From contig NZ_BAAAWN010000001.1 of NCBI RefSeq assembly GCF_039535095.1, forward strand, positions 3,100,001-3,164,000: a stretch of 64,000 nucleotides of DNA, in the 5' to 3' direction. Numbering within the stretch: position 1 is the stretch's first letter; each line of letters opens with the position of its first letter. This stretch comes from Arthrobacter ramosus. GTDB lineage: Bacteria > Actinomycetota > Actinomycetes > Actinomycetales > Micrococcaceae. Made by a program: the position numbers and the translations under genes. Shown here in pieces: positions 36,940 to 53,558 of the stretch. The notes beneath the pieces were generated by a model. That model did not search any database and was not told where the DNA came from. It saw only the letters and a program-made list of their open reading frames with translations.

Positions 36940-36976
36940 GGGTTGTTGTTCGGGAACCACATAGTGGACGCAAGCA
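36940..36976 (-). other. 3' arm of the 23S rRNA processing stem
   Basis: These 37 bases in the 23S-5S spacer are complementary to 40297-40333 in the 16S-23S spacer. In the transcript, 33 Watson-Crick pairs, three G-U pairs and one mismatch would form, closing off 23S as an RNase III-type processing stalk. Confidence 0.8.
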
Positions 36977-36996
36977 GTGATCGTGTTTGTGTGGTG

Positions 36997-42255
<5,259 letters not shown>

Positions 42256-42517
42256 AGTAAAACAAAAACAGACACAACCACAACCACCGGAAATAACGGC
42301 GGAAGAGCTGCACAAAATTTGAAACCAGCTGTAAAAAACCAGCCCCGCACCACCGAAGCGACACAGAACCAGCCAAAACAACCAATTCATAAAAACAAAT
42401 CGGTATCAACAAACTTGGCACACTATTGAGTTCTCAAACAACAGACACAATCCGATTACTCCTCGGAACAAATTCAATTGAATTCGATGTTCCGCATTTC
42501 CTCGCTGCGATGTTTCT

Positions 42518-42546
42518 ACTTTATTTCATTCATTTCCACTTTGCAA
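42518..42546 (-). promoter_or_regulatory. Candidate rRNA promoter P2
   Basis: On the minus strand TTGCAA (42546-42541), a 17-base spacer and TAAAGT (42523-42518) form a sigma-70-type promoter about 265 bases before the 16S gene and upstream of the leader motif. Confidence 0.45.
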
Positions 42547-42605
42547 ATCCAGGATTTCTCCGGAAATTCATCCAAGTGAATTGAATTTCCCCACAGAGTC
42601 GATAA

Positions 42606-42634
42606 ATTATCCGATTCCCAGACTTTTGGTCTAA
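42606..42634 (-). promoter_or_regulatory. Candidate rRNA promoter P1
   Basis: On the minus strand TTAGAC (42634-42629), a 17-base spacer and GATAAT (42611-42606) form a sigma-70-type promoter 88 bases upstream of P2. Tandem promoters are the rule for actinobacterial rRNA operons. Confidence 0.45.
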
Positions 42635-42707
42635 ATCGGACTATTCACGTTCCATGGGATTTTGTCGCAATTTATCCGCTTCAGCGGCAGCGACTCAGAA
42701 AACGATA

Positions 42708-42749
42708 CACGCTCCCCCGGAGCCGCGCAAGTCGGCCCTGAGGAGCGTG
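42708..42749 (-). terminator. Terminator of tyrS
   Basis: An 8-bp inverted repeat (CACGCTCC / GGAGCGTG) with a 26-base interior that can fold further lies about 60 bases past the tyrS stop; the minus strand continues TATCGTTTTCT. It shields the rRNA promoters from tyrS transcription. Confidence 0.6.
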
Positions 42750-42810
42750 CAATAGTCCGTCTTGGCACACCCCCGCACAAGAGAGGAATACGCCATGGAG
42801 TCAGAAGGCG

Positions 42811-44121
42811 TCAGACGGTCACTTCCACAGTGGCCAGATTCTTCTTCCCGCGGCGCAACAAAAGGTACCGGCCGTGAAGCAGTTCCGCCTGGTCGATCAC
42901 GGCGTCGGGGTCGGTCACCTTGCTGTTGTTCACGTAGGCGCCGCCCTCCCCCACCGTGCGTCGGGCAGCGGACTTGCTCTCGGAGAGTCCGGAAGCAACC
43001 AGGAGGTCGACGATGCCCAGGCCGTCCGCGCCGATCGAGGCAGACGGCAGCTCGGCCGTTGCGGACGCCAAGGTCACTTCGTCCAGAACCGAGAGATCGC
43101 CATTGCCGAACAGCGCAGCCGAAGCAGCGATCACCTTTTCCGTCGCGTCGACTCCGTGCACCAGCGAAGTGACTTCGTAGGCGAGCCTGCGCTGGCCCTC
43201 GCGGGCGAACGGGCGCTCGGCAACAGCGGCTCCAAGTTCCTCAATCTCGGCGCGGCTAAGGAAAGTGAAGACCTTGAGGCGGTCAACGACGTCGGCATCC
43301 GCGGTGTTGAGCCAGAACTGGTAGAAGGCGTAGGGGCTGCACATGTGGGCGTCCAGCCAAATGGCGTTGCCTTCGCTCTTACCGAACTTGGTGCCGTCCG
43401 AGTTGGTAATGAGGGGTGTGCCCAGGGCGTGGACAACCTTGCCGTCGACCTTGCGGATGAGCTCCGTGCCACTCGTGAGGTTGCCCCACTGGTCCGAGCC
43501 GCCGGTCTGAAGCACGCAACCGTAGTCGCGGTTGAGCTGGAGGTAATCCATGCCCTGCAGGATCTGGTAGCTGAACTCGGTGTAGCTGATGCCCTCATCA
43601 GAGCTGAGGCGGGAGGCAACGGCATCCTTGCGGAGCATGGTACCCACGCGGAAGTGCTTGCCGATTTCGCGCAGGAAATCGATGGCACTCAGGGGCGCGG
43701 TCCAGTCAAGGTTGTTCACCATGCGTGCCGCATTGTCCCCCTCGAAGCTGAGGAAGCGGCGGACCTGGGCCTGAAGGTAGCCAACCCACTCCGAAACGGT
43801 GTCCTTGGTGTTCAAGGTGCGTTCCGCCGTCGGGCGCGGATCGCCGATCAGGCCGGTGGAGCCGCCCACCAGGCCGAGCGGCTTGTGGCCGGCCAACTGC
43901 AGGCGGCGCATGAGCAGGAGCTGGACAAGGTTGCCAAGGTGCAGGGACGGAGCCGTGGGGTCGAAGCCACAGTAATACGTGATCGGGTCCCCGCCGAGCA
44001 GCTTTTCCAATTCCGTTTCATCAGTGGAAACGTGGATAAGGCCGCGCCATTTGAGCTCTTGCCAGATATTGGCAAAGCCCGGGTCGTTGTGCTGGGACTC
44101 GAGGTTGTTTACGTGTGACAC
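42811..44121 (-). CDS. tyrS: Tyrosyl-tRNA synthetase
   Basis: Charges tRNA-Tyr. The 436-residue class I synthetase has HLGN (HIGH motif) at residues 61-64 in DPTAPSLHLGNLVQL, the tyrosine-binding segment FSYQILQGMDYLQLNRDYGC, GGSDQWGN and KFGKS (KMSKS motif) near residue 244. The C-terminal S4 domain has ARRTVGEGGAYVNNSKVTDP. The gap to helR is only 44 bases, so there is no room for a T-box leader. ATG at 44121 is the first start. Confidence 0.96.
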   Translation of the reverse strand: MSHVNNLESQHNDPGFANIWQELKWRGLIHVSTDETELEKLLGGDPITYYCGFDPTAPSLHLGNLVQLLLMRRLQLAGHKPLGLVGGSTGLIGDPRPTAERTLNTKDTVSEWVGYLQAQVRRFLSFEGDNAARMVNNLDWTAPLSAIDFLREIGKHFRVGTMLRKDAVASRLSSDEGISYTEFSYQILQGMDYLQLNRDYGCVLQTGGSDQWGNLTSGTELIRKVDGKVVHALGTPLITNSDGTKFGKSEGNAIWLDAHMCSPYAFYQFWLNTADADVVDRLKVFTFLSRAEIEELGAAVAERPFAREGQRRLAYEVTSLVHGVDATEKVIAASAALFGNGDLSVLDEVTLASATAELPSASIGADGLGIVDLLVASGLSESKSAARRTVGEGGAYVNNSKVTDPDAVIDQAELLHGRYLLLRRGKKNLATVEVTV

Positions 44122-44165
44122 GAGTTCTAAGTTAGCAGGATTGCCGTTGGGCTTGCTTGCGTGGC

Positions 44166-46394
44166 TCAGCGCTCGATACCCGCAGGCAACGGTGCGGCGG
44201 TGATGAGGCGCAGCCGCTGCGTCGGACGGGTCATGGCGACGTAGAGATCGCCCACCTTCCCGTGTTCGTGGTTCAGCATGGCAGCAGGCTCAAGAACAAC
44301 GACCCCATCGAACTCGAGGCCCTTGGCTTCCTTGGGGCTGATGACCACGATGTCCTGGGAGTAGCTGCCCGCTCCGGTGCCCACGCGGTGGCCATACACG
44401 CCACGGAGGGCGGCTGCAGCCCGAGGCAGGAGGGCGCCGTCGGCGATCACGGCGAGGAGGCCGCCGTCGATCGCTTCCAGTTCTTCCGGAAGGACCTCGA
44501 CGAGCCGGTCCACCATCCCCGCTTCGTCGACGCGGTCCACGATGGGCGACCATTTGCCTTCACGCACGGCTTTGGGAGCCGAAACAACCAGCCCTGCGCG
44601 GTTCGCCATGCGGACTGCCGCTTCGGCGATCTGCGAGGGGGTGCGGTAGTTGACGGTGAGTTCTTCGAGCTGCCAGCGGTCCCCGAACGACGGCGCGAGG
44701 GCACTTTGCCAGGAATTCGCACCGGCAGAGGAACTCGTCTGGGCGATATCGCCGACGATCGTGAAGGACTTCAACGGGCAGCGGCGGACCAAAAGCCGCC
44801 ACTGCATGGGCGAGAGTTCCTGGGCTTCGTCAACCACAATGTGTCCGAACGCCCACGAACGGTCGCTCGTGGCCCGTTCTGCCGCTGTCAGTCGCGTTTC
44901 GCGTTCCTGGTTCTGGTCCGCCAGTTCCTCGGCCGTCATCAACACGTCGACGCCCATGGCCTCCATGTTGACCAGGGTCTGCTTGGCGTTGGCGATGTCG
45001 CGGGCACGGTCGTGCTCTTGCTGTGCCAGTCCCCTGCCCGCGGCAGGATCCAGCTCGCCGAGGAGCTCAGCCGCCTCGTCGAGCAGCGGAACATCGGCTT
45101 CGGTCCACGGCGCATCCGCGGGGCGGAGCAAGAGGGCACGCTGTGCCGGTGTGAGGTGCGGGGTGCAGGCTTCCAGGATGGCCGGCTTGCTGAAGAGCTC
45201 GGAAACGAGCTTCTCGGGCGTCATGGGCATCCAGCACAGGTTCAGGACGATCCTGACATCGCGTGCCGAGCGGACGTCTTCGGCGAGGTAGGAACGGTCG
45301 GCATTGTTGCCGATGTTCGATTCCTCGACAATCTCGGTCAGCTGCTCCGTGAGTTCGCGCAGCAGGATCTTCACGAACGTCACGCGTGCTTCGTTGTGCG
45401 GCTTGCCTGTGGCGCGTGCCCTGTCCCGGGCGCGGCGGACTTGCCGCACGGACAGCGTGAGCTTGCGGGAATCGACCTCGAGGATGCGGTCCTCGGCGGG
45501 AGTCCGCTGCCGGTTGGCCACGGCATTGGCAACGACCTCTGCCATGTTCAGCTTGCCCTTGAGCGCTGCGACGTCGGGATCCGCTTCCGGGACGGCATGG
45601 ATACCCGGCATGAGGCGGCCCAGGCTCGCCATGACGACGCCGGTCTCGCCGAGGGAAGGCAGGACCCGCTCGATGTAGTGCATGAACGACGACGAAGGCC
45701 CAACGAGCAGCACGCCCGCGGACTTCAGGCGGTCACGGTGGGTGTACAGCAGGTAGGCGGCGCGGTGGAGCGCGACGGCCGTCTTGCCGGTACCGGGACC
45801 GCCTTGGACAACCAAGGCGCCCGACATGGACGAACGGATGATCCGGTCCTGCTCGGACTGGATGGTGCCGACGATGTCCGACATGCGGCCGGTGCGCTTG
45901 GAATTCAGGGCGGCAAGGAGTGCGCCCTCACCCTGGAGCGAGGCGTTGTCCGCCAGCATGCTGGCATCCAGGACATCGTCTTCGATCGCCTTGACCTCGC
46001 GGCCTTGCAGGATCAGGTGACGACGACGGCGGACGCCCTGCCGGTCGAAGGCGGTCGCCTGGTAGAAGTGGCCGGCTTCCGGGGCGCGCCAGTCGACCAT
46101 AAGCCGCTGGAGATCCGCCGTGGACAGTCCGATGCGCCCGATGTACTGCGCCTCTCCGGTGTCCAGGTCAAGGCGCCCGAACACGAGACGGTCGTCGACG
46201 GCGTCGAGCTGGGCGAGGCGGTCCTCGTACAGTGCCGCGAAGGCGTCCCTTTCGGAAACGTTCTGCATGGTGCCCACCGCTCCGGCGCGCCGGACCTGCG
46301 CCAGCTGTTGGCGCTTTTCCTCCCGCAGCTCATCCAGGCGCGAGTAGAGACCGGCCACGTACTCCCGCTCGTGGATCAAATCAGCGTCGTGCAT
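44166..46394 (-). CDS. helR: RNA polymerase recycling motor HelR (HelD-like ATPase)
   Basis: A 742-residue superfamily 1 ATPase of the HelD/HelR family, which pulls stalled or rifampicin-bound RNA polymerase off DNA; in Streptomyces and mycobacteria HelR gives rifampicin tolerance. The N-terminal coiled coil that reaches into the polymerase channel is visible (LYSRLDELREEKRQQLAQVR). Walker A is VVQGGPGTGKTAVALHRAAY near residues 194-212, Walker B is HIVVDEAQELSPMQW, and LTVNYRTPSQIAEAAVRM and VVISPKEAKGLEFDGVVVLE are later helicase motifs. I saw no clear rifampicin-associated element upstream. It is located beside tyrS and the rRNA operon. Confidence 0.88.
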   Translation of the reverse strand: MHDADLIHEREYVAGLYSRLDELREEKRQQLAQVRRAGAVGTMQNVSERDAFAALYEDRLAQLDAVDDRLVFGRLDLDTGEAQYIGRIGLSTADLQRLMVDWRAPEAGHFYQATAFDRQGVRRRRHLILQGREVKAIEDDVLDASMLADNASLQGEGALLAALNSKRTGRMSDIVGTIQSEQDRIIRSSMSGALVVQGGPGTGKTAVALHRAAYLLYTHRDRLKSAGVLLVGPSSSFMHYIERVLPSLGETGVVMASLGRLMPGIHAVPEADPDVAALKGKLNMAEVVANAVANRQRTPAEDRILEVDSRKLTLSVRQVRRARDRARATGKPHNEARVTFVKILLRELTEQLTEIVEESNIGNNADRSYLAEDVRSARDVRIVLNLCWMPMTPEKLVSELFSKPAILEACTPHLTPAQRALLLRPADAPWTEADVPLLDEAAELLGELDPAAGRGLAQQEHDRARDIANAKQTLVNMEAMGVDVLMTAEELADQNQERETRLTAAERATSDRSWAFGHIVVDEAQELSPMQWRLLVRRCPLKSFTIVGDIAQTSSSAGANSWQSALAPSFGDRWQLEELTVNYRTPSQIAEAAVRMANRAGLVVSAPKAVREGKWSPIVDRVDEAGMVDRLVEVLPEELEAIDGGLLAVIADGALLPRAAAALRGVYGHRVGTGAGSYSQDIVVISPKEAKGLEFDGVVVLEPAAMLNHEHGKVGDLYVAMTRPTQRLRLITAAPLPAGIER

Positions 46395-46552
46395 CGAAAC
46401 GTTCCCCTATCGAAAAAGACGGACCGTCCATTCTACAGCGGTTTTGCTTGACGCGTGTGAAACTGCCCGCACGCCGGTGCGTCACACAATGTTCACCCTG
46501 CGCTAACCTCCTGAGCTTTTCCATCCGCACCCAGTGGTGCTTCAATGCTGCA

Positions 46553-47188
46553 ATGCAGCACGACGTTGCCCTTACGCGACACGGCATCAGCCTGGTCCCA
46601 CTCTCCTCCGCACATGCCGGTCCGCTCTTCGATTTTGTGGACTCCGGGATGTGGTCCGGCATGGCCGCTGAGCAGCCTTTGAGCGCCGCGGAACTGGCCG
46701 AACTCTTCGCGGCCCGCCTCGAAGATCCGGCAACCATACCGTTCGCCGTCGTCGAGCAGCGGACTGGAGCCCTGCTCGGAACCTCCTCCCTGTGCGAGTA
46801 CAGTCCCCGCCAGCAGCGCTTGGAAATCGGCGGCACTTTTTACGGGCGCCCGTTCTGGGGTAGCCATGTGAATCCGGCCGCGAAGCAACTGCTGCTGGCC
46901 TACTCCTTCGATGTGCTGGACGTCCACCGGGTTGCGTTCCGCTGCGATGCCCGCAATACGCGCAGCGCCTCGGCCATTCAGCGGCTCGGGGCCAGTTACG
47001 AGGGCACGCTCCGCGGGCACCGCTTCGCTCCTGACGGCAGCCGTTGCGATACCGCCGTTTTCTCGATCCTGCGCGACGAATGGCCCCACGTGCGCGAGTC
47101 CTTGCTTGGCCGCCTGGCGCCCTTCGAAGTGCCCGACAACCACTGTGCGTATGTCGCCGAACCGACCCGGACCGAACACGCCGCTTGA
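46553..47188 (+). CDS. GNAT-family N-acetyltransferase (RimJ/RimL-like)
   Basis: A 211-residue acetyltransferase. It begins TRHGISLVPLSSAHAGPLFD, a typical RimL-type start, and has EIGGTFYGRPFWGSHVNPAA for acetyl-CoA binding followed by LDVHRVAFRCDARNTRSASA and AIQRLGASYEGTLRGHRF. ATG at 46553 is chosen since the domain starts right after it; no strong ribosome binding site is seen. It is divergent from helR and convergent with mpg. Proteins of this group modify ribosomal protein N-termini or small molecules; the substrate here is unknown. Confidence 0.88.
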   Translation: MQHDVALTRHGISLVPLSSAHAGPLFDFVDSGMWSGMAAEQPLSAAELAELFAARLEDPATIPFAVVEQRTGALLGTSSLCEYSPRQQRLEIGGTFYGRPFWGSHVNPAAKQLLLAYSFDVLDVHRVAFRCDARNTRSASAIQRLGASYEGTLRGHRFAPDGSRCDTAVFSILRDEWPHVRESLLGRLAPFEVPDNHCAYVAEPTRTEHAA

Positions 47189-47218
47189 GGATTCCGCCCA
47201 GGGCTCCTACAAAGGCTC

Positions 47219-47869
47219 CTAGACGGCGCGGCTGCGGCCCGGCTTGTAGCGGGACACCGTAGGGTCCCCGTCGAGCCAAAACCGCCACGGGTAGTCGGTG
47301 GAACCGCCGTCGCCTGATACTCCTACGCGGAGACCGCTCGCGACCGCTGATGGGGCCGCCGGCGTGACCGGAAGTTCGAGGCCGAACGGCTCGGCCAGGG
47401 CATCGCGGCCGCTGTCCGCCGTGGTCAGCCCCATAGCGGAGGCAAGCCGCGCCGGCCCGCTGGCGAGGTCGGTCAGCGACTTCGACGCCGGACGGCGGGA
47501 CTGTGCCAGGGCTTGCCCGGCTACCACCTCCCCTGCCCGCAACAGCAGCGCGGACGCAACGCCGTCGGGACCGCAGACAATGTTGGCGCAATAGTGCATG
47601 CCATACGTGAAGTAGACGTACAGGTGGCCTGCCGGACCGAACATGGGTGCGTTCCGGGCGGTGGGGCCGCCAAAGGTATGGGAGCCAGGATCGGGATGGG
47701 CCGAGCCCCGCGGACCCAGATACGCTTCCACCTCGCTGAGCCGCACGGACACCGTGCCCTCAGGAGTCCGGTGGCTCAGCACGGCGCCGAGGAGCAAAGG
47801 GGCGACGTCCCGCGGATCTCCGGAAAGAATGGCCCGGATGGCCTCCGTGGATTGGCTCTGCGTTGTCAT
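47219..47869 (-). CDS. 3-methyladenine DNA glycosylase (Mpg/AAG family)
   Basis: A 216-residue DNA repair glycosylase of the human AAG type that excises alkylated purines. Family marks are LLGAVLSHRTP, VRLSEVEAYLGPRGSAHP with the catalytic Glu, GGPTARNAPMFGPAGHLYVY and FTYGMHYCANIVCGPDGVAS. It is divergent from the Ada-AlkA fusion gene, whose start is 94 bases away, so two unrelated glycosylases with overlapping substrates share one intergenic region, suggesting joint control. Confidence 0.93.
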   Translation of the reverse strand: MTTQSQSTEAIRAILSGDPRDVAPLLLGAVLSHRTPEGTVSVRLSEVEAYLGPRGSAHPDPGSHTFGGPTARNAPMFGPAGHLYVYFTYGMHYCANIVCGPDGVASALLLRAGEVVAGQALAQSRRPASKSLTDLASGPARLASAMGLTTADSGRDALAEPFGLELPVTPAAPSAVASGLRVGVSGDGGSTDYPWRFWLDGDPTVSRYKPGRSRAV

Positions 47870-47963
47870 GCCCAGACCCTAGCAAAAACCGCCGACTGGA
47901 TCCGCCGCCGGCAATGTCCGATTTCCGCTAGGAAGAGCCTGCCGGTGCTGAAAGGATGAAGCC

Positions 47964-49529
47964 ATGGACTTTTGGCAACGCTACCGTGCAATCGATGCGC
48001 GGGATCCCCGGTTCGACGGCCAGTTCTTCACCGCCGTCCGCTCGACGGGCATCTACTGCCGGCCGTCGTGCCCGGCACGGACACCCAAGGCCGAAAACGT
48101 GACGTTCTACGAAACCTCGGCCGCGGCGCACGAGGCCGGGTACAGAGCGTGCAAACGATGCCTCCCGGAGGCGGTTCCGGGCACGCCTGCGTGGAACCTC
48201 CGCTCGGACGTCGCCGGCAGGGCGATGCGGCTCATCAACGACGGCGCGATTTCCCGGGTGGGCGTCGAAGGACTCGCGACCAGGCTGGGCTACTCTTCCC
48301 GCCAGCTCAACAGGATCCTCAGCCACGAACTCGGTGCCGGGCCGCTGTCCTTGGCGCGGGCCAGCCGCGCGCAGACGGCCAGGACGCTCTTGGTCTCGAC
48401 CTCGATGAAACTCTCGGACGTGGCGTTCGCTGCCGGGTTCAACAGTGTCCGCCAGTTCAACGACACCATCAACGAAGTCTTCGCCCTGACTCCTACAGCG
48501 CTCCGGGCCACCGCGAAGCCCTTGGGCCATCACGGCAGGCAGGGCGAGGCGACGTCCCTGACGCTCGCCCTCCCGCACCGGGAGCCTTTCGACACGGGGA
48601 TTTTCGATTTCCTCGCGGCCCGCGCGGTTCCCGGCGTCGAGCTGGCGAACTCCAGCAGCTATACGCGAACCCTCCGCTTGCCCCACGGCAATGCGGCGTT
48701 CACGGTGGAGTACGACGCCGGGGCGCGCGGCGGCGCGCTGACCCTCGCCGCCAGCACCCTGGATCTCCACGATCTTCCCGTGCTCCTAAGCCGGGTGCGG
48801 CGATTGTTCGATCTCGACGCCGATCCCGTCGCCGTGGACGAGGCGTTGGCCTCCGATGCCAGGCTCGGCCCATCAGTTGGCGATACGCCCGGGATCAGGG
48901 TCCCCGGCGCCGTGGATCCCCAGGAGCTCCTCGTCCGCGCGATAATCGGCCAGCAAATCACAGTAGCCGCCGCCCACACGGCGTTGACCCAACTTTCCGA
49001 CGCTGGAACCCGCCTGCCGGAAGGGCACGCAGGACACGCACTGGGCCTGGATCGTCTGTTTCCCACGGCCGAGGAGATCGCCCACTCGGGCTGGGAACTA
49101 CTGAGGGGCCCACAGCGCCGCATAGACTCCGTGCTGGCCGCAGCAGCAGCCATGGCCGGCGGGGAGCTCGACTTTGACTACGGCGATGACCGCCACACGC
49201 TGGCGGAAAAGCTGTTGCCGCTGCCCGGCGTCGGACCGTGGACCGTGGGCTACGTGGCGATGAGGGTCATCGGCGATCCGGACGTTTTCCTTGCCAACGA
49301 TGCCGCGGTTCGGAACGGCCTCAAGAACCTAGCGGCCGCGGAAGGCCTGCCTGCCGACTTCCGGAACGTCAGCCCGTGGCGTTCCTACGCCACGATGCAC
49401 CTGTGGCGGGCAGCGGCAAGCAAACGCGGCAGCGCTAATGCGCCGCGGGAACGCTCGATGGCCACGGGAGAAGTTCCGGCAAGTCAACACCGTCCGCGTC
49501 GGCAGAGGCCCGCAGGCTCCCCAGGTTAG
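47964..49529 (+). CDS. alkA: Ada-AlkA fusion: methylation-sensing regulator plus 3-methyladenine glycosylase II
   Basis: A 521-residue bifunctional protein. Residues 1-75 are the zinc-binding Ada domain with Cys32, Cys36, Cys63 and Cys66 (YCRPSC and ACKRCLPE), where Cys32 would take methyl groups from phosphotriesters. An AraC-type DNA-binding domain follows ([40 protein letters not shown]). The rest is AlkA with the helix-hairpin-helix [16 protein letters not shown] and catalytic Asp446. There is no O6-methylguanine transferase domain. The final 30 residues ([13 protein letters not shown] at the end) are unusual and are encoded across the 3' end of the opposing gene (95-base overlap). Confidence 0.93.
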   Translation: MDFWQRYRAIDARDPRFDGQFFTAVRSTGIYCRPSCPARTPKAENVTFYETSAAAHEAGYRACKRCLPEAVPGTPAWNLRSDVAGRAMRLINDGAISRVGVEGLATRLGYSSRQLNRILSHELGAGPLSLARASRAQTARTLLVSTSMKLSDVAFAAGFNSVRQFNDTINEVFALTPTALRATAKPLGHHGRQGEATSLTLALPHREPFDTGIFDFLAARAVPGVELANSSSYTRTLRLPHGNAAFTVEYDAGARGGALTLAASTLDLHDLPVLLSRVRRLFDLDADPVAVDEALASDARLGPSVGDTPGIRVPGAVDPQELLVRAIIGQQITVAAAHTALTQLSDAGTRLPEGHAGHALGLDRLFPTAEEIAHSGWELLRGPQRRIDSVLAAAAAMAGGELDFDYGDDRHTLAEKLLPLPGVGPWTVGYVAMRVIGDPDVFLANDAAVRNGLKNLAAAEGLPADFRNVSPWRSYATMHLWRAAASKRGSANAPRERSMATGEVPASQHRPRRQRPAGSPG

Positions 49530-50172
49530 GCGTCCGCCCGGCGAGCCAGGCCGCGATATCCGTGATCATGCCGTTGATCGCGACGGACTGCCGGCCCGAT
49601 CCGATGACGAGCTGCGGAAGCCCCAAAGGCTGAAGCACGAATTTCTGGTCCGTCGGAACACGGGCCGAGAGGAAATCGAAGAGATGCTCGCAGAATTGCC
49701 GGCTCCAGGTCTCCGGGCCGCGGCCTGTTCCCAGATCCGAGACGTGGATGACCAGCTCGCGCCAAAGGGCCAAACCGCCGTCAAGCACTGTTCCATCCCG
49801 GTAGCTGATCCGGGTGTTCCAGCCGGACTCCACGAGTCCGTCGAAGGCCCTCAGAACCCGGGTCAGGGCCGCGTCCGTGGCGGCACGGTGTTCAGCGTGG
49901 CTGTGGCTCGCCGCCAGCTCAATGGCCTTCGTACGGCCCTCGTAGCCGCCGTCGTAGATGTCGATGGTCTCGCCGCGGGCGGCGTATTCCAGTTGGCGGG
50001 CCATGGCGTTCGAGATGCCGGCAATGTGAGCCAGCACGTGGCCGCGGGTCCACCCGGGCAGCTCGGAGGGAGCCGCAACATCGGCGTCGTCGAGTTTGGC
50101 GACGACGTCGGTGACAGTGCCGGCTGCTTTGTGGAGCTCGGCAAGAAGCGCTGCGGTAGTGATCTCGGTCAT
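49435..50172 (-). CDS. Maleylpyruvate isomerase family mycothiol-dependent enzyme
   Basis: A 245-residue protein of the DinB-like / MDMPI group. The N-terminal helical bundle has the metal-binding pattern [20 protein letters not shown], with the His pair, and [13 protein letters not shown] with the third His. The C-terminal part ([17 protein letters not shown]) is the small second domain. Such enzymes use mycothiol, consistent with an actinobacterium, in isomerisation or detoxification; the substrate is not known. Its 3' end overlaps the Ada-AlkA gene by 95 bases on the opposite strand. Confidence 0.85.
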   Translation of the reverse strand: MTEITTAALLAELHKAAGTVTDVVAKLDDADVAAPSELPGWTRGHVLAHIAGISNAMARQLEYAARGETIDIYDGGYEGRTKAIELAASHSHAEHRAATDAALTRVLRAFDGLVESGWNTRISYRDGTVLDGGLALWRELVIHVSDLGTGRGPETWSRQFCEHLFDFLSARVPTDQKFVLQPLGLPQLVIGSGRQSVAINGMITDIAAWLAGRTPNLGSLRASADADGVDLPELLPWPSSVPAAH

Positions 50173-50193
50173 AGCGCCATAGTATCCGACAGA

Positions 50194-50219
50194 GTTAACG
50201 CATGTTAACGAGGATTAAC
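50194..50219. promoter_or_regulatory. Three NTTAAC repeats at 10-bp spacing
   Basis: GTTAAC at 50194, GTTAAC at 50204 and ATTAAC at 50214 repeat exactly every 10 bases, one helical turn. They lie 22-47 bases upstream of the mycothiol-dependent enzyme start, where a regulator would act on its promoter. Confidence 0.4.
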
Positions 50220-50223
50220 TGAC

Positions 50224-50284
50224 ACCGGCGGGCATTTCGTGGCAGCGTTTGCGAAAAACACTGCCGCGAGATGCCCACCGGCGT
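50224..50284. repeat. Long imperfect hairpin between argH and the mycothiol enzyme gene
   Basis: Arms beginning CCGGCGGGCATTTCGTGGC and ending with the near complement CTGCCGCGAGATGCCC pair along about 21 bases with three mismatches, around a loop containing AAAAACA. It lies 14 bases past the argH stop. It may end the arg operon transcript; its regular structure also fits a dispersed REP-type element. Confidence 0.6.
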
Positions 50285-50297
50285 GAGCCCTTTCTGC

Positions 50298-52918
<2,621 letters not shown>

Positions 52919-53021
52919 GAGAGTGCTCCTTTGTTGTTGCTTGGTTCTTTTGAGTCAAATGCTTGGGTCGGGCCGAAGGCCCGGGTGGAACAGGCCGGAA
53001 TGATTCAGTTGCCGGTCTGGA

Positions 53022-53558
53022 CTAGTTCCCCGGTCCGGCTTCCTGGGCCAGCTGGAGGAATCGGGCTGCCAGCTCAGCGCCGCCGTCGGGATCCCTGGCA
53101 ACCAAAAGCAAGGTGTCGTCGCCTGCGATCGTACCCAATACAGACGGCATCACCGAGTGGTCGATGGCCAAGGCGAGGAAGTTGGCGGCACCCGGCGGGG
53201 TCCGCAGCACCACGATATTGCCCGAAGCCTCGGCGGTGACCAGTAGCTCGCCGCAGAGGCGCGACAGGCGCGCGTCCAGGATTTCCTGGGTGACACCGCT
53301 CTTCGCATTGCGGTCACCGCCCTCGCCGGGCACCGCGTAGACCAGTGCACCGTCCTTGCCGCGCACGCGGACCGCCCCCAGTTCCACCAAGTCCCGGGAG
53401 AGGGTCGCCTGGGTGACCTGCACGCCGTCGTCCGCCAGCAAGGCCGCGAGCTCAGCCTGCGAGCGCACCGACTGACCCGTCAGGATCGCGGTGATCCGCG
53501 CCTGCCGGGCAGTCTTGGTGGCGGGGCTGGCGCCTTGCGACGCAGGATGAGTGGACAC
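53022..53558 (-). CDS. argR: Arginine repressor
   Basis: ArgR binds ARG boxes when arginine is high. The 178-residue protein has the winged-helix DNA-binding domain ([38 protein letters not shown]) and the arginine-binding hexamer domain ([20 protein letters not shown]). It is slightly longer than usual owing to about 20 extra N-terminal residues. The GTG start shares one base with the argF stop (TAGTG). Its place inside the operon means it represses its own synthesis along with the pathway. Confidence 0.95.
   Translation of the reverse strand: MSTHPASQGASPATKTARQARITAILTGQSVRSQAELAALLADDGVQVTQATLSRDLVELGAVRVRGKDGALVYAVPGEGGDRNAKSGVTQEILDARLSRLCGELLVTAEASGNIVVLRTPPGAANFLALAIDHSVMPSVLGTIAGDDTLLLVARDPDGGAELAARFLQLAQEAGPGN

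Larger units (their letters stand above)
42256..42700 (-). other. rRNA leader and promoter region
   Basis: About 445 A/T-rich bases between the 16S gene and the tyrS terminator. It carries two candidate promoters (separate entries) and, at 42421-42443, the leader motif GTTGTTTGAGAACTC with AATAGTG that recurs before 23S and is likely involved in antitermination or processing. The low GC compared with the rest of the window is typical of strong stable RNA promoters. Confidence 0.7.

Noticed and set aside
44122..44165. T-box leader for tyrS
   Set aside because: Only 44 bases separate tyrS from helR, too short for a T-box, and no specifier loop is visible.
44157..46451. A 764-codon open frame opposite helR
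   Set aside because: Antisense shadow of helR, which has complete ATPase motifs; the opposing frame is Gly/Arg/His-rich without domains.
46395..46552. Rifampicin-associated element before helR
   Set aside because: I looked for the known inverted repeat and did not see a convincing match by eye; a model search could still find a diverged copy.
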